Below, in pieces: positions 10,378-17,140 of a DNA stretch of 64,000 nt; positions within the stretch are counted from its first letter, which is position 1; every line of letters starts with the position of its first letter. The DNA is from Cupriavidus sp. (GTDB lineage Bacteria > Pseudomonadota > Gammaproteobacteria > Burkholderiales > Burkholderiaceae), in NCBI GenBank assembly GCA_031181345.1, contig JAPSLC010000013.1, forward strand, positions 1 to 64,000, given 5' to 3'. Position numbers and translations under genes: made by a program. The notes beneath the pieces are model-generated. The model was not told the DNA's origin, ran no database searches, and saw nothing but the letters and a program-made list of their open reading frames with translations.

Positions 10378-12165
10378 CTAGATCGACCAATTGAATGTGG
10401 CCAGCAATACGGTGGCCTTCTCGCCCAGCAAGGCGGGTTGAATCAGGGCGCGGCCGAGCAGCACTTCGGCCGAGAGCATCTGTTGGCGGACCTTCCACTG
10501 AGCCCGAACGCCCAGGCCCGCACCCATCAGCGTGGGCCAACCGCCCTGGGCAACCAGATGCGCCCTGCCGCCGTCGAGGAATAGGTACGGCTCGATCCGA
10601 GCGTCTTGCCACGCCGGCGCGTTCTGCCACGCGAGTTCGTTGCGCAAGTAGAAGCCGCTGTCGCCCGCGATGCCGCCTTCGTTGAAGCCCCGTACGGAGC
10701 TCATGCCGCCGAGGAAGATCTGCTGCGTACCGAATAGCGCGACGTCGCTGTATTGCATGCGCATCAGGCCGCGATAGCCAACGGAAGCGCTACCGATCGA
10801 GCCCAGCGTCGCCTGGAGTGTTGCGGTCGCATCGAGCTTGGTGAATTGGTTGTGCGCCTCGTCCCGGCCGATGCCTTCGGCATCCTCGACCGCGGACAGC
10901 CAGCGCAAGCCGCGCGACACGCCGACGTCATAGGTGGACGTCGCGGGCTGCCCCATTGCGGCGAATCGCACCAACCCATTGAGGGCGGCCCGCACCACGG
11001 TCAGCCTCTGCGGAGACAGCTCGATGCCATTGACGCTGCGTTCGGAACGCGTCTTGGTCAGCGTCAGGTCGAAGCTGGTGCGGCCGGCACGCGAGCGGTT
11101 CAGTACCGAGTTCCAACCGAAGATCTGGCTGAAGCTTCGTCCCTGGAGCAAGGCGATATCGCCGATGGTCTGCTGGTATTCGGAGACCGACGTGGTGTAG
11201 CTGAAGGTCTGATAACCGACGGGCACCGCGCTCGACATCACCAGGGCATTGCTGTCGCGGGTGCCGATGAAGTTCAGGCCGATCGACTCCTGAAAGCCGA
11301 TGACATTGCCGGCCTCGGCGCCAAACCGGTAGCGCTGCTTGCCGGTCTGCGTTCCGCCGTAGTTGTCGAAGCCGATGTCGTAGTAAATCCGGTCGCCATA
11401 GCGATTCGTGACGGCCACCACCGACTCGCCGGGCGACTGCCCAGGCAGGATTTGCAGCGCCGCCTGATTGCGGCGCAAGCGGTTGATCTGGTCGACGCCT
11501 TGCTCGACATCGGGAAGACGCAGCACATCTCCCGGACTGGCGGGGAATGCCCACGCCGTGCCGGCGTCCGTCACCAGCCCGCCACCGACGGTATCGAACA
11601 ATCGGGCGCCATCTTGGACAGGACGCAGCGGCGTGCCTTTGAGCGTGTATCCGGCGATCCTGCCGGCAATCACGTTCACGGTCAGCACGCCAGAGGCCAG
11701 GTTCTGCGGCCCGAGATAGGCGCGCGTGGTAATCAAACCTTCGGCGATAAAGGCTTCGGACAGGCGCCTGAGCAGCAGATTGACGCGATTGCGCCCCAGC
11801 TGCTTGCCCAGGAACGGCGCGGCGATGGCGTCCATCCGAGCGCTCGGCAGAACCTGGTCCCCGGTGAAGCGAATCTCCCGGATGGCAAACGTCGGTTCCA
11901 CATCGGGCAGCGCTTCGATGTCCGTGCCCGCCGGCAGAGCCGGTGCAGAGGGCAGTGCAGGCGCGGCTATTTGCGCGGGCGGCTGTTCGGCTTCCTGCTG
12001 ACGCTCGCGCGCCTTCTGGTCCTGCAGCAGGCGCTGCGCCGGGTCTTGCTCGGCCCGTATCGGAGGCAAACCGACTGGCGGCAATGGCGGCATGCCCTGT
12101 GCGAACGCCAGCGGCGAGCCGAACAGCGCCATGCCGGCGCAAAGCAGGCGATGGAACGACTTCAT
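10378..12165 (-). CDS. TpsB outer-membrane transporter (ShlB/FhaC/HecB family)
   Basis: A 595-aa protein. It has a signal peptide ending near AFA|QG (residue 22), then a Pro/Gln/Ala-rich linker (about 23-85). POTRA modules follow (about 90-230), starting at FAIREIRFTGDQVLP. The 16-stranded barrel occupies about 260-595, with the conserved loop-6 motif SSVRGFNE near 490 and an aromatic-rich last strand (LLATFNWSI). It should recognise the TPS domains of the exoproteins encoded on either side and translocate them across the outer membrane. Its ATG is one base after the short tpsA stop (TGAGATG), so the two are translationally coupled. The parvulin follows 34 bases later. It is the only TpsB in the window. 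Confidence 0.93.
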   Translation of the reverse strand: MKSFHRLLCAGMALFGSPLAFAQGMPPLPPVGLPPIRAEQDPAQRLLQDQKARERQQEAEQPPAQIAAPALPSAPALPAGTDIEALPDVEPTFAIREIRFTGDQVLPSARMDAIAAPFLGKQLGRNRVNLLLRRLSEAFIAEGLITTRAYLGPQNLASGVLTVNVIAGRIAGYTLKGTPLRPVQDGARLFDTVGGGLVTDAGTAWAFPASPGDVLRLPDVEQGVDQINRLRRNQAALQILPGQSPGESVVAVTNRYGDRIYYDIGFDNYGGTQTGKQRYRFGAEAGNVIGFQESIGLNFIGTRDSNALVMSSAVPVGYQTFSYTTSVSEYQQTIGDIALLQGRSFSQIFGWNSVLNRSRAGRTSFDLTLTKTRSERSVNGIELSPQRLTVVRAALNGLVRFAAMGQPATSTYDVGVSRGLRWLSAVEDAEGIGRDEAHNQFTKLDATATLQATLGSIGSASVGYRGLMRMQYSDVALFGTQQIFLGGMSSVRGFNEGGIAGDSGFYLRNELAWQNAPAWQDARIEPYLFLDGGRAHLVAQGGWPTLMGAGLGVRAQWKVRQQMLSAEVLLGRALIQPALLGEKATVLLATFNWSI

Positions 12166-12166
12166 C

Positions 12167-14314
12167 TCACAACCCGATCCAGGACACCAGGCCGAGATGG
12201 TTCTGCAGCGTCACCGGCGTACGGTATGGCAGGCGCAGCGTCACGATGCCTCCGGTCGCGCTGACGCCATCGGGCGCCATGAAGACGCCTCCGTCGATTT
12301 CACCGGCACCGTCGATCGACACCTTGCCCGTTCCCGCACGGAACAGGCCACCGCTGTCCGCGCGATAGATAGTGGCCCAGCGATTGCCGAACCACGCCTT
12401 CATGTCGTTCTCGCGGGTAAAGGCCGTATAGCCGGTCACGCCCTGGGCCACCACGCGTGGCGCGGCCAGATGCAAGCCGCCAACGGCGAGCACCGTGCCG
12501 CCCACGTTGTCGATCCGCGTGCCGGCCGACAGCGCGATATCCTCGCCCGCCTGAATCGTTCCGCCGTAGGCCTGAACGGTGCTGGAGGCACGGGACCGGC
12601 AGAAGAACACGCAGCTGCGGTGAATCGACGCCTGCCCGGTAAAGACGGCTTCAGTACGGAGGCTATCGGCGGCCGCGATCTGCACCGCGCCATCGTTCGA
12701 CAGAATGGAGCCGCCCCGATTCAGCACGTTGCGCGCTGAGATCCGAACATCGCCGCCATCGGCCGTCACGTAGGCCAGACGTTCGGGGTCTGCCAGAGAG
12801 CCGTAATCCACGGTCATACCGCTCTCGCGTCGGGAAAACACCAGCCAACGCGGGCTGCGGTGCGAGTACGTGCGTTCCTGGCCGTTCGCCGTCCCTTCGA
12901 TATGGTCGACGACGTTCGAGAAGTGCCCCGCAGCCGTGATCGCCACCATCTCGTTCGACAGGATGCGGGCATTACGGTTGGTAATGCTCCCTCCGGCCGA
13001 TATCGATACATCGTCAGCCTGACCGAACAGGATGCCCAATTGACTGCCCTGCGTGGTGCGGTTGATCACGTCGCCGCCGGCAATCAATGTCACGGCGCCG
13101 GCGGACTTCGCGTTGCCATCGATGCGTTGATTGCCTTGAACCAGGTTGTTCAAATTGACGATATCGCCCGCGCTATCGATCAGCACGCCGCTGCTGGCCG
13201 ATGCCAGCGTGGTCGAGTCGGTGCCGCGGTTTTGCAAGGTCACCGAGGCGGCGCCCAGCACTACCGCGCCGTTGGCCAATGCGCTGCTGTCCGAGACCTC
13301 CAGATCGCCGGTGGCCGCAATGGTCAGGCCCGCACCATTGGCACGGACGCTCGCATGACTGAACTCGACGGCGTCCTTGGCATTGACGCTGATGCCATTG
13401 GCGGCCGTGAGGCTGCTATTCGCGATCTGAACGCTGCCATTTGACGTCAGCACGAAATCGCCGTAGGTGGCATTGAGCGCGCCGGCGCTGCGTACACCGG
13501 GGCCCTTGTCGGTGACGATCAGCTCGATACGCCCGCTGGAAAGGCTACCTGCCGCGGTGATGTCGATTGCGTATTGGTTGGCAGTCGGAGGCTCAGCGGG
13601 CCGCAACAGTTGCAGCCACTCGTGGCCGTTGTCGGTCGGAGACAGGCCGGTGTCGATGGTGGCCTTGCTCGCACCTGCGGTCAGACGCGTCACCGCAGTG
13701 TGCGACGAGAAGGTATTACGCACCGGCCCCTGCACGTTGATGTTCCGAGCAAGCAGATCCAGCGCAATCAGCGCGCCGCTGAGCCCCTGCGGGCCCACGA
13801 CGATATTGCCGCCCGAAGTATCGAGGTTGACGTTGCGCTGAAAAACGCCTGGGGCAATCTGCACGTCAGTAAAGCTGACTCGCCCCGTCGACAGCGCGAG
13901 ATGACCGACATTGACGAATGAGCCGCCGTTGACGGTGATGCCGTTCGGATTGGCCAATACCACGTTCGCGCGCGGGCCGGCGACCGCCACCTCACCCATG
14001 AGCACGCTGGGATTCGTGCTGGTGACCTGATTGACGATGGTCCGCGCGTTGATGCCGACATTGTTCAGCGTGGCGCCGGCACTGCCCACGTCGAAGCGCG
14101 AATAGGTGTTCTGCGAGACCCCGGCCACCGCCGGCGCAATATTGACCGTCTCCCTGCCATTCGGCCCTATTGCGACGCTGGTGGCCGTGCCACCGTCCGG
14201 CACAATGCCGGCGGCAATGGCTGGCGAGCTCGCGCCAGCGCCCCATACGCAGACAGCACAAAAGACAGCGGCCAGCACAGCCGGGCTGCCGCAGCGGGTA
14301 TCGATATTGACCAT
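12167..14314 (-). CDS. Short TPS exoprotein (TpsA, haemagglutinin-type)
   Basis: A 715-aa protein. I chose the ATG at 14314 because a normal signal peptide follows it (SPAVLAAVFCAVCVWGAG, cleavage near AIAAG, residue 36); the same frame stays open up to 14527 but that extension is basic and not signal-like. A TPS domain spans about residues 36-270, with SQNTYSRFDVG and the ANPNGI motif. FHA-type repeats follow and a CVFFC pair lies near residue 566. The protein stops after about 450 residues of helix, with no cell-binding or toxin domain. It is coupled to tpsB. It may be a small adhesin, or the stable remnant of a larger exoprotein whose 3' end was lost. Confidence 0.85.
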   Translation of the reverse strand: MVNIDTRCGSPAVLAAVFCAVCVWGAGASSPAIAAGIVPDGGTATSVAIGPNGRETVNIAPAVAGVSQNTYSRFDVGSAGATLNNVGINARTIVNQVTSTNPSVLMGEVAVAGPRANVVLANPNGITVNGGSFVNVGHLALSTGRVSFTDVQIAPGVFQRNVNLDTSGGNIVVGPQGLSGALIALDLLARNINVQGPVRNTFSSHTAVTRLTAGASKATIDTGLSPTDNGHEWLQLLRPAEPPTANQYAIDITAAGSLSSGRIELIVTDKGPGVRSAGALNATYGDFVLTSNGSVQIANSSLTAANGISVNAKDAVEFSHASVRANGAGLTIAATGDLEVSDSSALANGAVVLGAASVTLQNRGTDSTTLASASSGVLIDSAGDIVNLNNLVQGNQRIDGNAKSAGAVTLIAGGDVINRTTQGSQLGILFGQADDVSISAGGSITNRNARILSNEMVAITAAGHFSNVVDHIEGTANGQERTYSHRSPRWLVFSRRESGMTVDYGSLADPERLAYVTADGGDVRISARNVLNRGGSILSNDGAVQIAAADSLRTEAVFTGQASIHRSCVFFCRSRASSTVQAYGGTIQAGEDIALSAGTRIDNVGGTVLAVGGLHLAAPRVVAQGVTGYTAFTRENDMKAWFGNRWATIYRADSGGLFRAGTGKVSIDGAGEIDGGVFMAPDGVSATGGIVTLRLPYRTPVTLQNHLGLVSWIGL

Positions 14315-14412
14315 GTCAGGCGCGCTGCCCGATGCCGCGGGGCGCGCTCCTCTCGTTATTCTTGGCGTTCGCCTTGGAACAAACTTTCGCCGGATTGGCG
14401 ACCTCTTGTCGG

Positions 14413-14460
14413 CGTTTACGACCTGGGAGAGGAGGGTCTGAACCCCACCGAAGTTGGGGC
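14413..14460. repeat. Flanking repeat copy A (hairpin AACCCCACCGAAG)
   Basis: Contains GTTTACGAC at 14413-14421 and AACCCCACCGAAG at 14440-14452, followed by TTGGGG, so it can fold as CCCCA...TTGGGG. The same pieces, nearly the same distance apart, occur at 16015-16060. The pair brackets the small-gene patch between the TPS operon and the LysR gene. Confidence 0.5.
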
Positions 14461-14476
14461 GGGGCAACTCGGCGCC

Positions 14477-14537
14477 GTGAGGTATGACCTCATCGACGCG
14501 CTCTAGATGAGATGGAACCTTATGCAACCGAATTCGG
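14477..14537. promoter_or_regulatory. Palindromes upstream of the TPS operon
   Basis: Two perfect short palindromes lie 160-225 bases before the short tpsA start: TGAGGT-ATG-ACCTCA at 14477-14491 and CCGAATTCGG at 14528-14537. They sit where the promoter of the TPS operon should be and could be operator sites. I see no convincing -35/-10 pair, so this is positional evidence only. Confidence 0.3.
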
Positions 14538-14553
14538 GAAAAGGCTTGTCAGC

Positions 14554-14751
14554 TTATTCGTCCGCTAGCCGCATGGCCTTGACCTCCTCACCAGGAAAAT
14601 GCCAGTGATCGTCACCATAAAAAGGGTGACCGCTTGTCAGATACGCTACTCGACAAAATCGATGGTGCGGCGCATACCCCCTGCGTATCCCACTCCTTTT
14701 TGGCTCTTCGACGTCGACTGCAATTATTAACCTTGCAATGATATGATGCAT
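14554..14751 (-). CDS. Small unknown protein, possible truncated immunity-type protein
   Basis: A 65-aa reading frame with clearly lower GC than the neighbours. The sequence reads as real protein: MHHIIARLIIAVDVEE at the start, then GYAPHHRF, YLTSGHPFYGDDHW and PGEEV. The GYxPxHRF...PGE pattern reminds me of small EF-Tu-domain-like proteins found beside polymorphic toxins, which are usually about 95 aa, so this copy would be truncated at its C-terminus. No good ribosome-binding site precedes the ATG, and an in-frame TGA lies five codons upstream. Family assignment is tentative. Confidence 0.4.
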   Translation of the reverse strand: MHHIIARLIIAVDVEEPKRSGIRRGYAPHHRFCRVAYLTSGHPFYGDDHWHFPGEEVKAMRLADE

Positions 14752-14778
14752 CCAAATATTCGATCAAAAAGTACGTGA

Positions 14779-15010
14779 TCACAGAAAATCGTGCGGTATT
14801 TTCTTGTACTGTTCTTCAAAACTCCAGCTCACTGGCTTCTTCTTTCTATCGAACCGGAGCATGCCGCCCCGACACCCATCGTTCGCGCTTTGCTCTGGTG
14901 CTTTCAAGGGTGCAATCCTCGTATCCAAACTCGGTACCGCAGCAAGGACATATATCCGAAGTCGGCGCGTCTCCTGCTTCTCCCCATGGAGGCGAAAACA
15001 TCAAGAGCAT
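14779..15010 (-). pseudogene. Frameshifted CPCC-type cysteine-rich small protein gene
   Basis: From the ATG at 15010 one frame reads SPPWGEAGDAPTSDICPCCG, then EFGYEDCTLESTRAKRERWV, and stops at TAG 14846. The neighbouring frame continues with GGMLRFDRKKKPVSWSFEEQ and YKKIPHDFL to a TGA at 14779. Together they restore the expected order for this family (PPW, CPCCGxEFGYED, R-KW, GG, IP). This indicates a single +1 shift near 14860. The usual N-terminal CPVCG half is also missing. Small CPxCG proteins of this kind often sit beside toxin genes. It is a decayed gene, not a working one. Confidence 0.55.
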
Positions 15011-15098
15011 TCAATTGTGCTCGTAGGCGAGAACTGATCTCATCCGATCCGCGAAACGACATATTCAGCGCGAGCTCTTCTTCAGCGTTCAATCGCAT
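14904..15098 (-). pseudogene. N-terminal fragment of a small unknown gene fused out of frame
   Basis: The frame starts at 15098 with MRLNAEEELALNMSFRGSDE and ISSRLRAQLNALDV, about 35 sensible residues. It then reads out of frame through the CPCC-type sequence to a stop at 14904. The opening resembles small immunity-like proteins that begin LxxEE...LRAQL, from memory only. The abrupt switch at about 15000 suggests a recombination junction joining the head of one gene to the tail of another. Confidence 0.35.
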
Positions 15099-15176
15099 GA
15101 AATCATCTCATCGCTTGATACCGACCTTCCGTCGCTGCCTGAATCGAGGAGGGATGGCGAGTCAGTGGAAACCCAA

Positions 15177-15572
15177 TCATGGAAATTGCACGCCTTTCAA
15201 GATAGCCTCAACACGGACGTGGTCCCTATCGTTGAATACCGCTTGCACCGAATGAGCCTCCCATGGTTGCCATTCTGCGGTGGAGTCGCTTAATACAGAG
15301 AGATACGTTCCCATCTCCGACGGAGAAAGACGAGGCAGTTCATCATGCACAATCGCCACGTTTCTTTCGTCCAACCAATGCAAGTCACAAAGGCAGTCAA
15401 ACAATGCGTTCCAATTGAAACCGAAGTATCCGGGCAGATAAAGCGAGCGGTAGAACAGGTCTAGAAGCTGCCGTGTTGATAGAATATCTCCGCTTACCCT
15501 TGCCACAACCGCATCGCTACTCACATAATCTCGGGTATTAGGAACAAAGATAAATCCACTGGATTGGATCAT
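15177..15572 (-). CDS. Barstar-like inhibitor (orphan immunity protein)
   Basis: A protein of 131 aa if it starts at the ATG at 15572; a GTG at 15593 would add seven residues. The core LYLPGYFGFNWNALFDCLCD near residues 50-70 is the barstar-family signature (Pro, Tyr/Phe-Phe-Gly, Asn-Trp-x-Ala-Leu, Asp-Cys-Leu), followed by a WLDERNVAIVHDELP strand. Barstar proteins block RNase toxins by covering the active site with a helix and an acidic loop. No barnase-like toxin gene is visible beside it. GC is low: 28 of 60 bases in 15481-15540. It is probably an orphan immunity gene kept against a toxin of neighbouring cells. Confidence 0.75.
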   Translation of the reverse strand: MIQSSGFIFVPNTRDYVSSDAVVARVSGDILSTRQLLDLFYRSLYLPGYFGFNWNALFDCLCDLHWLDERNVAIVHDELPRLSPSEMGTYLSVLSDSTAEWQPWEAHSVQAVFNDRDHVRVEAILKGVQFP

Positions 15573-15664
15573 GCAGTGATGGTTTCTACACACTAACTAA
15601 TGCCGCTGAAAATAACGGGAAGCCGCCTTTTCGACCTTACCCCTGGAGCGCCTTCCCGCGGCAT

Positions 15665-15943
15665 TCATCCCCAAGGATGCAGTCTTACTTCGTAGTCGTT
15701 GCCGAGCTCCTCTCTCAGGAGCTCGGCGAGTTCGATACCCTTCCTCCTGAATTCGGCTGCATCTCTTGCGCTCTTGAATCGAGAATCGGGTGGATAGTCC
15801 ATATTCAACGTCTCATCCAACCGTCTAGCCCACTCGAGAAGGCTGTTTTTTAGTTGCTGGGAAATCGGAAGGCTGTCAGGGTCGATGTTTCCTACCTCGC
15901 CAGGCGAAGCCTCCCACAATGGGAAACAGTGATAGTCAGCCAT
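15665..15943 (-). CDS. Small acidic protein, immunity-type, family not recognised
   Basis: A 92-aa protein from the ATG at 15943; an upstream ATG in the same frame at 16048 lies inside a flanking repeat and is less likely. It reads MADYHCFPLWEASPGEVGNI, then helical segments LKNSLLEWARRLDETLN and FRRKGIELAELLREELGNDY. It has no signal peptide or membrane segment. Proteins opening MADYHCFPLW...GNIDP are, as I recall, small hypothetical proteins often found next to polymorphic toxins, but I cannot name a family. It shares strand and low GC with the barstar-like gene 92 bases downstream. Confidence 0.6.
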   Translation of the reverse strand: MADYHCFPLWEASPGEVGNIDPDSLPISQQLKNSLLEWARRLDETLNMDYPPDSRFKSARDAAEFRRKGIELAELLREELGNDYEVRLHPWG

Positions 15944-16014
15944 CAACTTGATGATTCTCACGTTTCGCGTCTCCTCAATCCTGCCATCCTGGTACCTCCA
16001 GCAAGCCTTACGCG

Positions 16015-16060
16015 GTTTACGACGGATACAAGAAGGACTAAACCCCACCGAAGGTGGAGA
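16015..16060. repeat. Flanking repeat copy B (hairpin AACCCCACCGAAGGTGG)
   Basis: GTTTACGAC at 16015-16023 and AACCCCACCGAAG at 16041-16053 match copy A at 14413-14460. Here the second half forms a CCACC-GAA-GGTGG hairpin. On the plus strand a 28-codon open stretch ending SSKPYAVYDGYKKD-stop runs into the repeat, and the stop TAA immediately precedes ACCCCACCGAAG. It looks like the tail of a lost gene followed by its terminator-like hairpin. Confidence 0.5.
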
Positions 16061-16082
16061 GCACCGCCCGGAGGCAGCCCAA

Positions 16083-17006
16083 TCACCCTACCACCCCCGC
16101 CTCCGCCCCCAACCTCTCCCGCACAAACCCCAAAAACCCCCTCACCCCCTCCGGCAACGTCCGCCCCGTCAAGGTCTGCAGTTCGATCGAACGCCCCTTC
16201 ATCCCCCGTTCCCGAATCACCGCGGCGTGCAGCTCGCCACGACGCAGCCGATCTCCAACCGTCACCGCACCGGAAATCGACAACCCTCCACCATGCAGAA
16301 CAAAACTGGTCAGCGTCTCGAAATGATTGGTGACCAGCACCGGCTCGAACACGATGCCGCGTTCGCCGGCGGCGATATCGAACAGCTGGCGCACCGTGTT
16401 GTCGGCCTCTGGCAGTGCCAGCGGATATGGCTGCATCTGGGCCAGCGTCACGCTGCGAAAGCGAGCGAGCGGGTGGTCCGGTCGCATGATGGCGATCACG
16501 GGTGCCGGCTGGCGGTGTTCGACGCGGATGCCTTGCTCGCCTGCGCGGCTGTAGGTGATGCCGATATCGGCGTCGCCATGCAGCACGATGCCGGTGACGT
16601 CGGCTGGCGGTGCAACCCGTACATGGAAATGCAGTCCGGGATAGCGTTCGCGGAATTCGGCGATGCAGCGCGGCAGGAACTCGATGGCGAAGCCGGCCGA
16701 GCTGGCGATGCGGACGCGCCCGCGGCGCAGGCCCTGCAGGGCGGCGATTTCCGAGACGACCCGGTCCGCTTCCAGGGCGCCGCGCAACGCGAAAGCCGCC
16801 AGCACTTCTCCGGCCGCGCTGGCGACCATGCCGCGGGGGCGGCGGTCGAACAGCGGCACGCCCAGCAGCGTTTCGAGCGAGGCCACCTGGCGGCTGACCG
16901 CCGATACGGTGACATTGAGCCGTTGGGCCGCCTCGGTCAGCGAGCCGCTGCGGACCACTTCGAGGAAATAGCGCAGGGAGGTGTCCTGCAGGCGGTGCGA
17001 CAGCAT
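16083..17006 (-). CDS. LysR-family transcriptional regulator
   Basis: A 307-aa protein. The winged HTH is at residues 15-65 (SLTEAAQRLNVTVSAVSRQV recognition region), and the LysR substrate-binding domain covers about 95-300 (RRGRVRIASSAGFAIEFLPR). It is divergent from the amidase/Bug operon, with a 134-base shared promoter region that contains a clear LysR-type inverted repeat. By the usual LysR logic it should control the amidase and solute-binding genes and itself. The effector is unknown. Confidence 0.92.
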   Translation of the reverse strand: MLSHRLQDTSLRYFLEVVRSGSLTEAAQRLNVTVSAVSRQVASLETLLGVPLFDRRPRGMVASAAGEVLAAFALRGALEADRVVSEIAALQGLRRGRVRIASSAGFAIEFLPRCIAEFRERYPGLHFHVRVAPPADVTGIVLHGDADIGITYSRAGEQGIRVEHRQPAPVIAIMRPDHPLARFRSVTLAQMQPYPLALPEADNTVRQLFDIAAGERGIVFEPVLVTNHFETLTSFVLHGGGLSISGAVTVGDRLRRGELHAAVIRERGMKGRSIELQTLTGRTLPEGVRGFLGFVRERLGAEAGVVG

Positions 17007-17041
17007 CGGTCCGGCTCCCTGGCGCGAAGGCCTGTTATGGT

Positions 17042-17056
17042 TTGCGTTTTACGCAA
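17042..17056. promoter_or_regulatory. LysR-type operator between the LysR gene and the amidase gene
   Basis: TTGCGT-TTT-ACGCAA is a perfect 6-bp inverted repeat with T at the start and A at the end of a 15-base box, matching the T-N11-A rule. A second, weaker repeat, GTGCG-AAACC-CCGCAC, lies at about 17081-17096. Both are in the divergent promoter region, as expected for the recognition and activation sites of the LysR protein. Confidence 0.6.
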
Positions 17057-17140
17057 GGATATTTGAAATAATCGTCGATTGTGCGAAACCCCGCACGACC
17101 CGTATGCTCTTCCGCATTAACGAAGGAGACAACCCAAACC

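Noticed and set aside
14315..14527. N-terminal extension of the short tpsA to an ATG at 14527
   Set aside because: The extra 71 residues are basic and unlike any signal, overlap the flanking repeat, and would bury the good signal peptide that follows the ATG at 14314.
14775..15255. Overlapping plus-strand open frames in the immunity patch
   Set aside because: They are antisense to the minus-strand pieces that carry the CPCC and barstar motifs, and look like random reading of AT-richer DNA.
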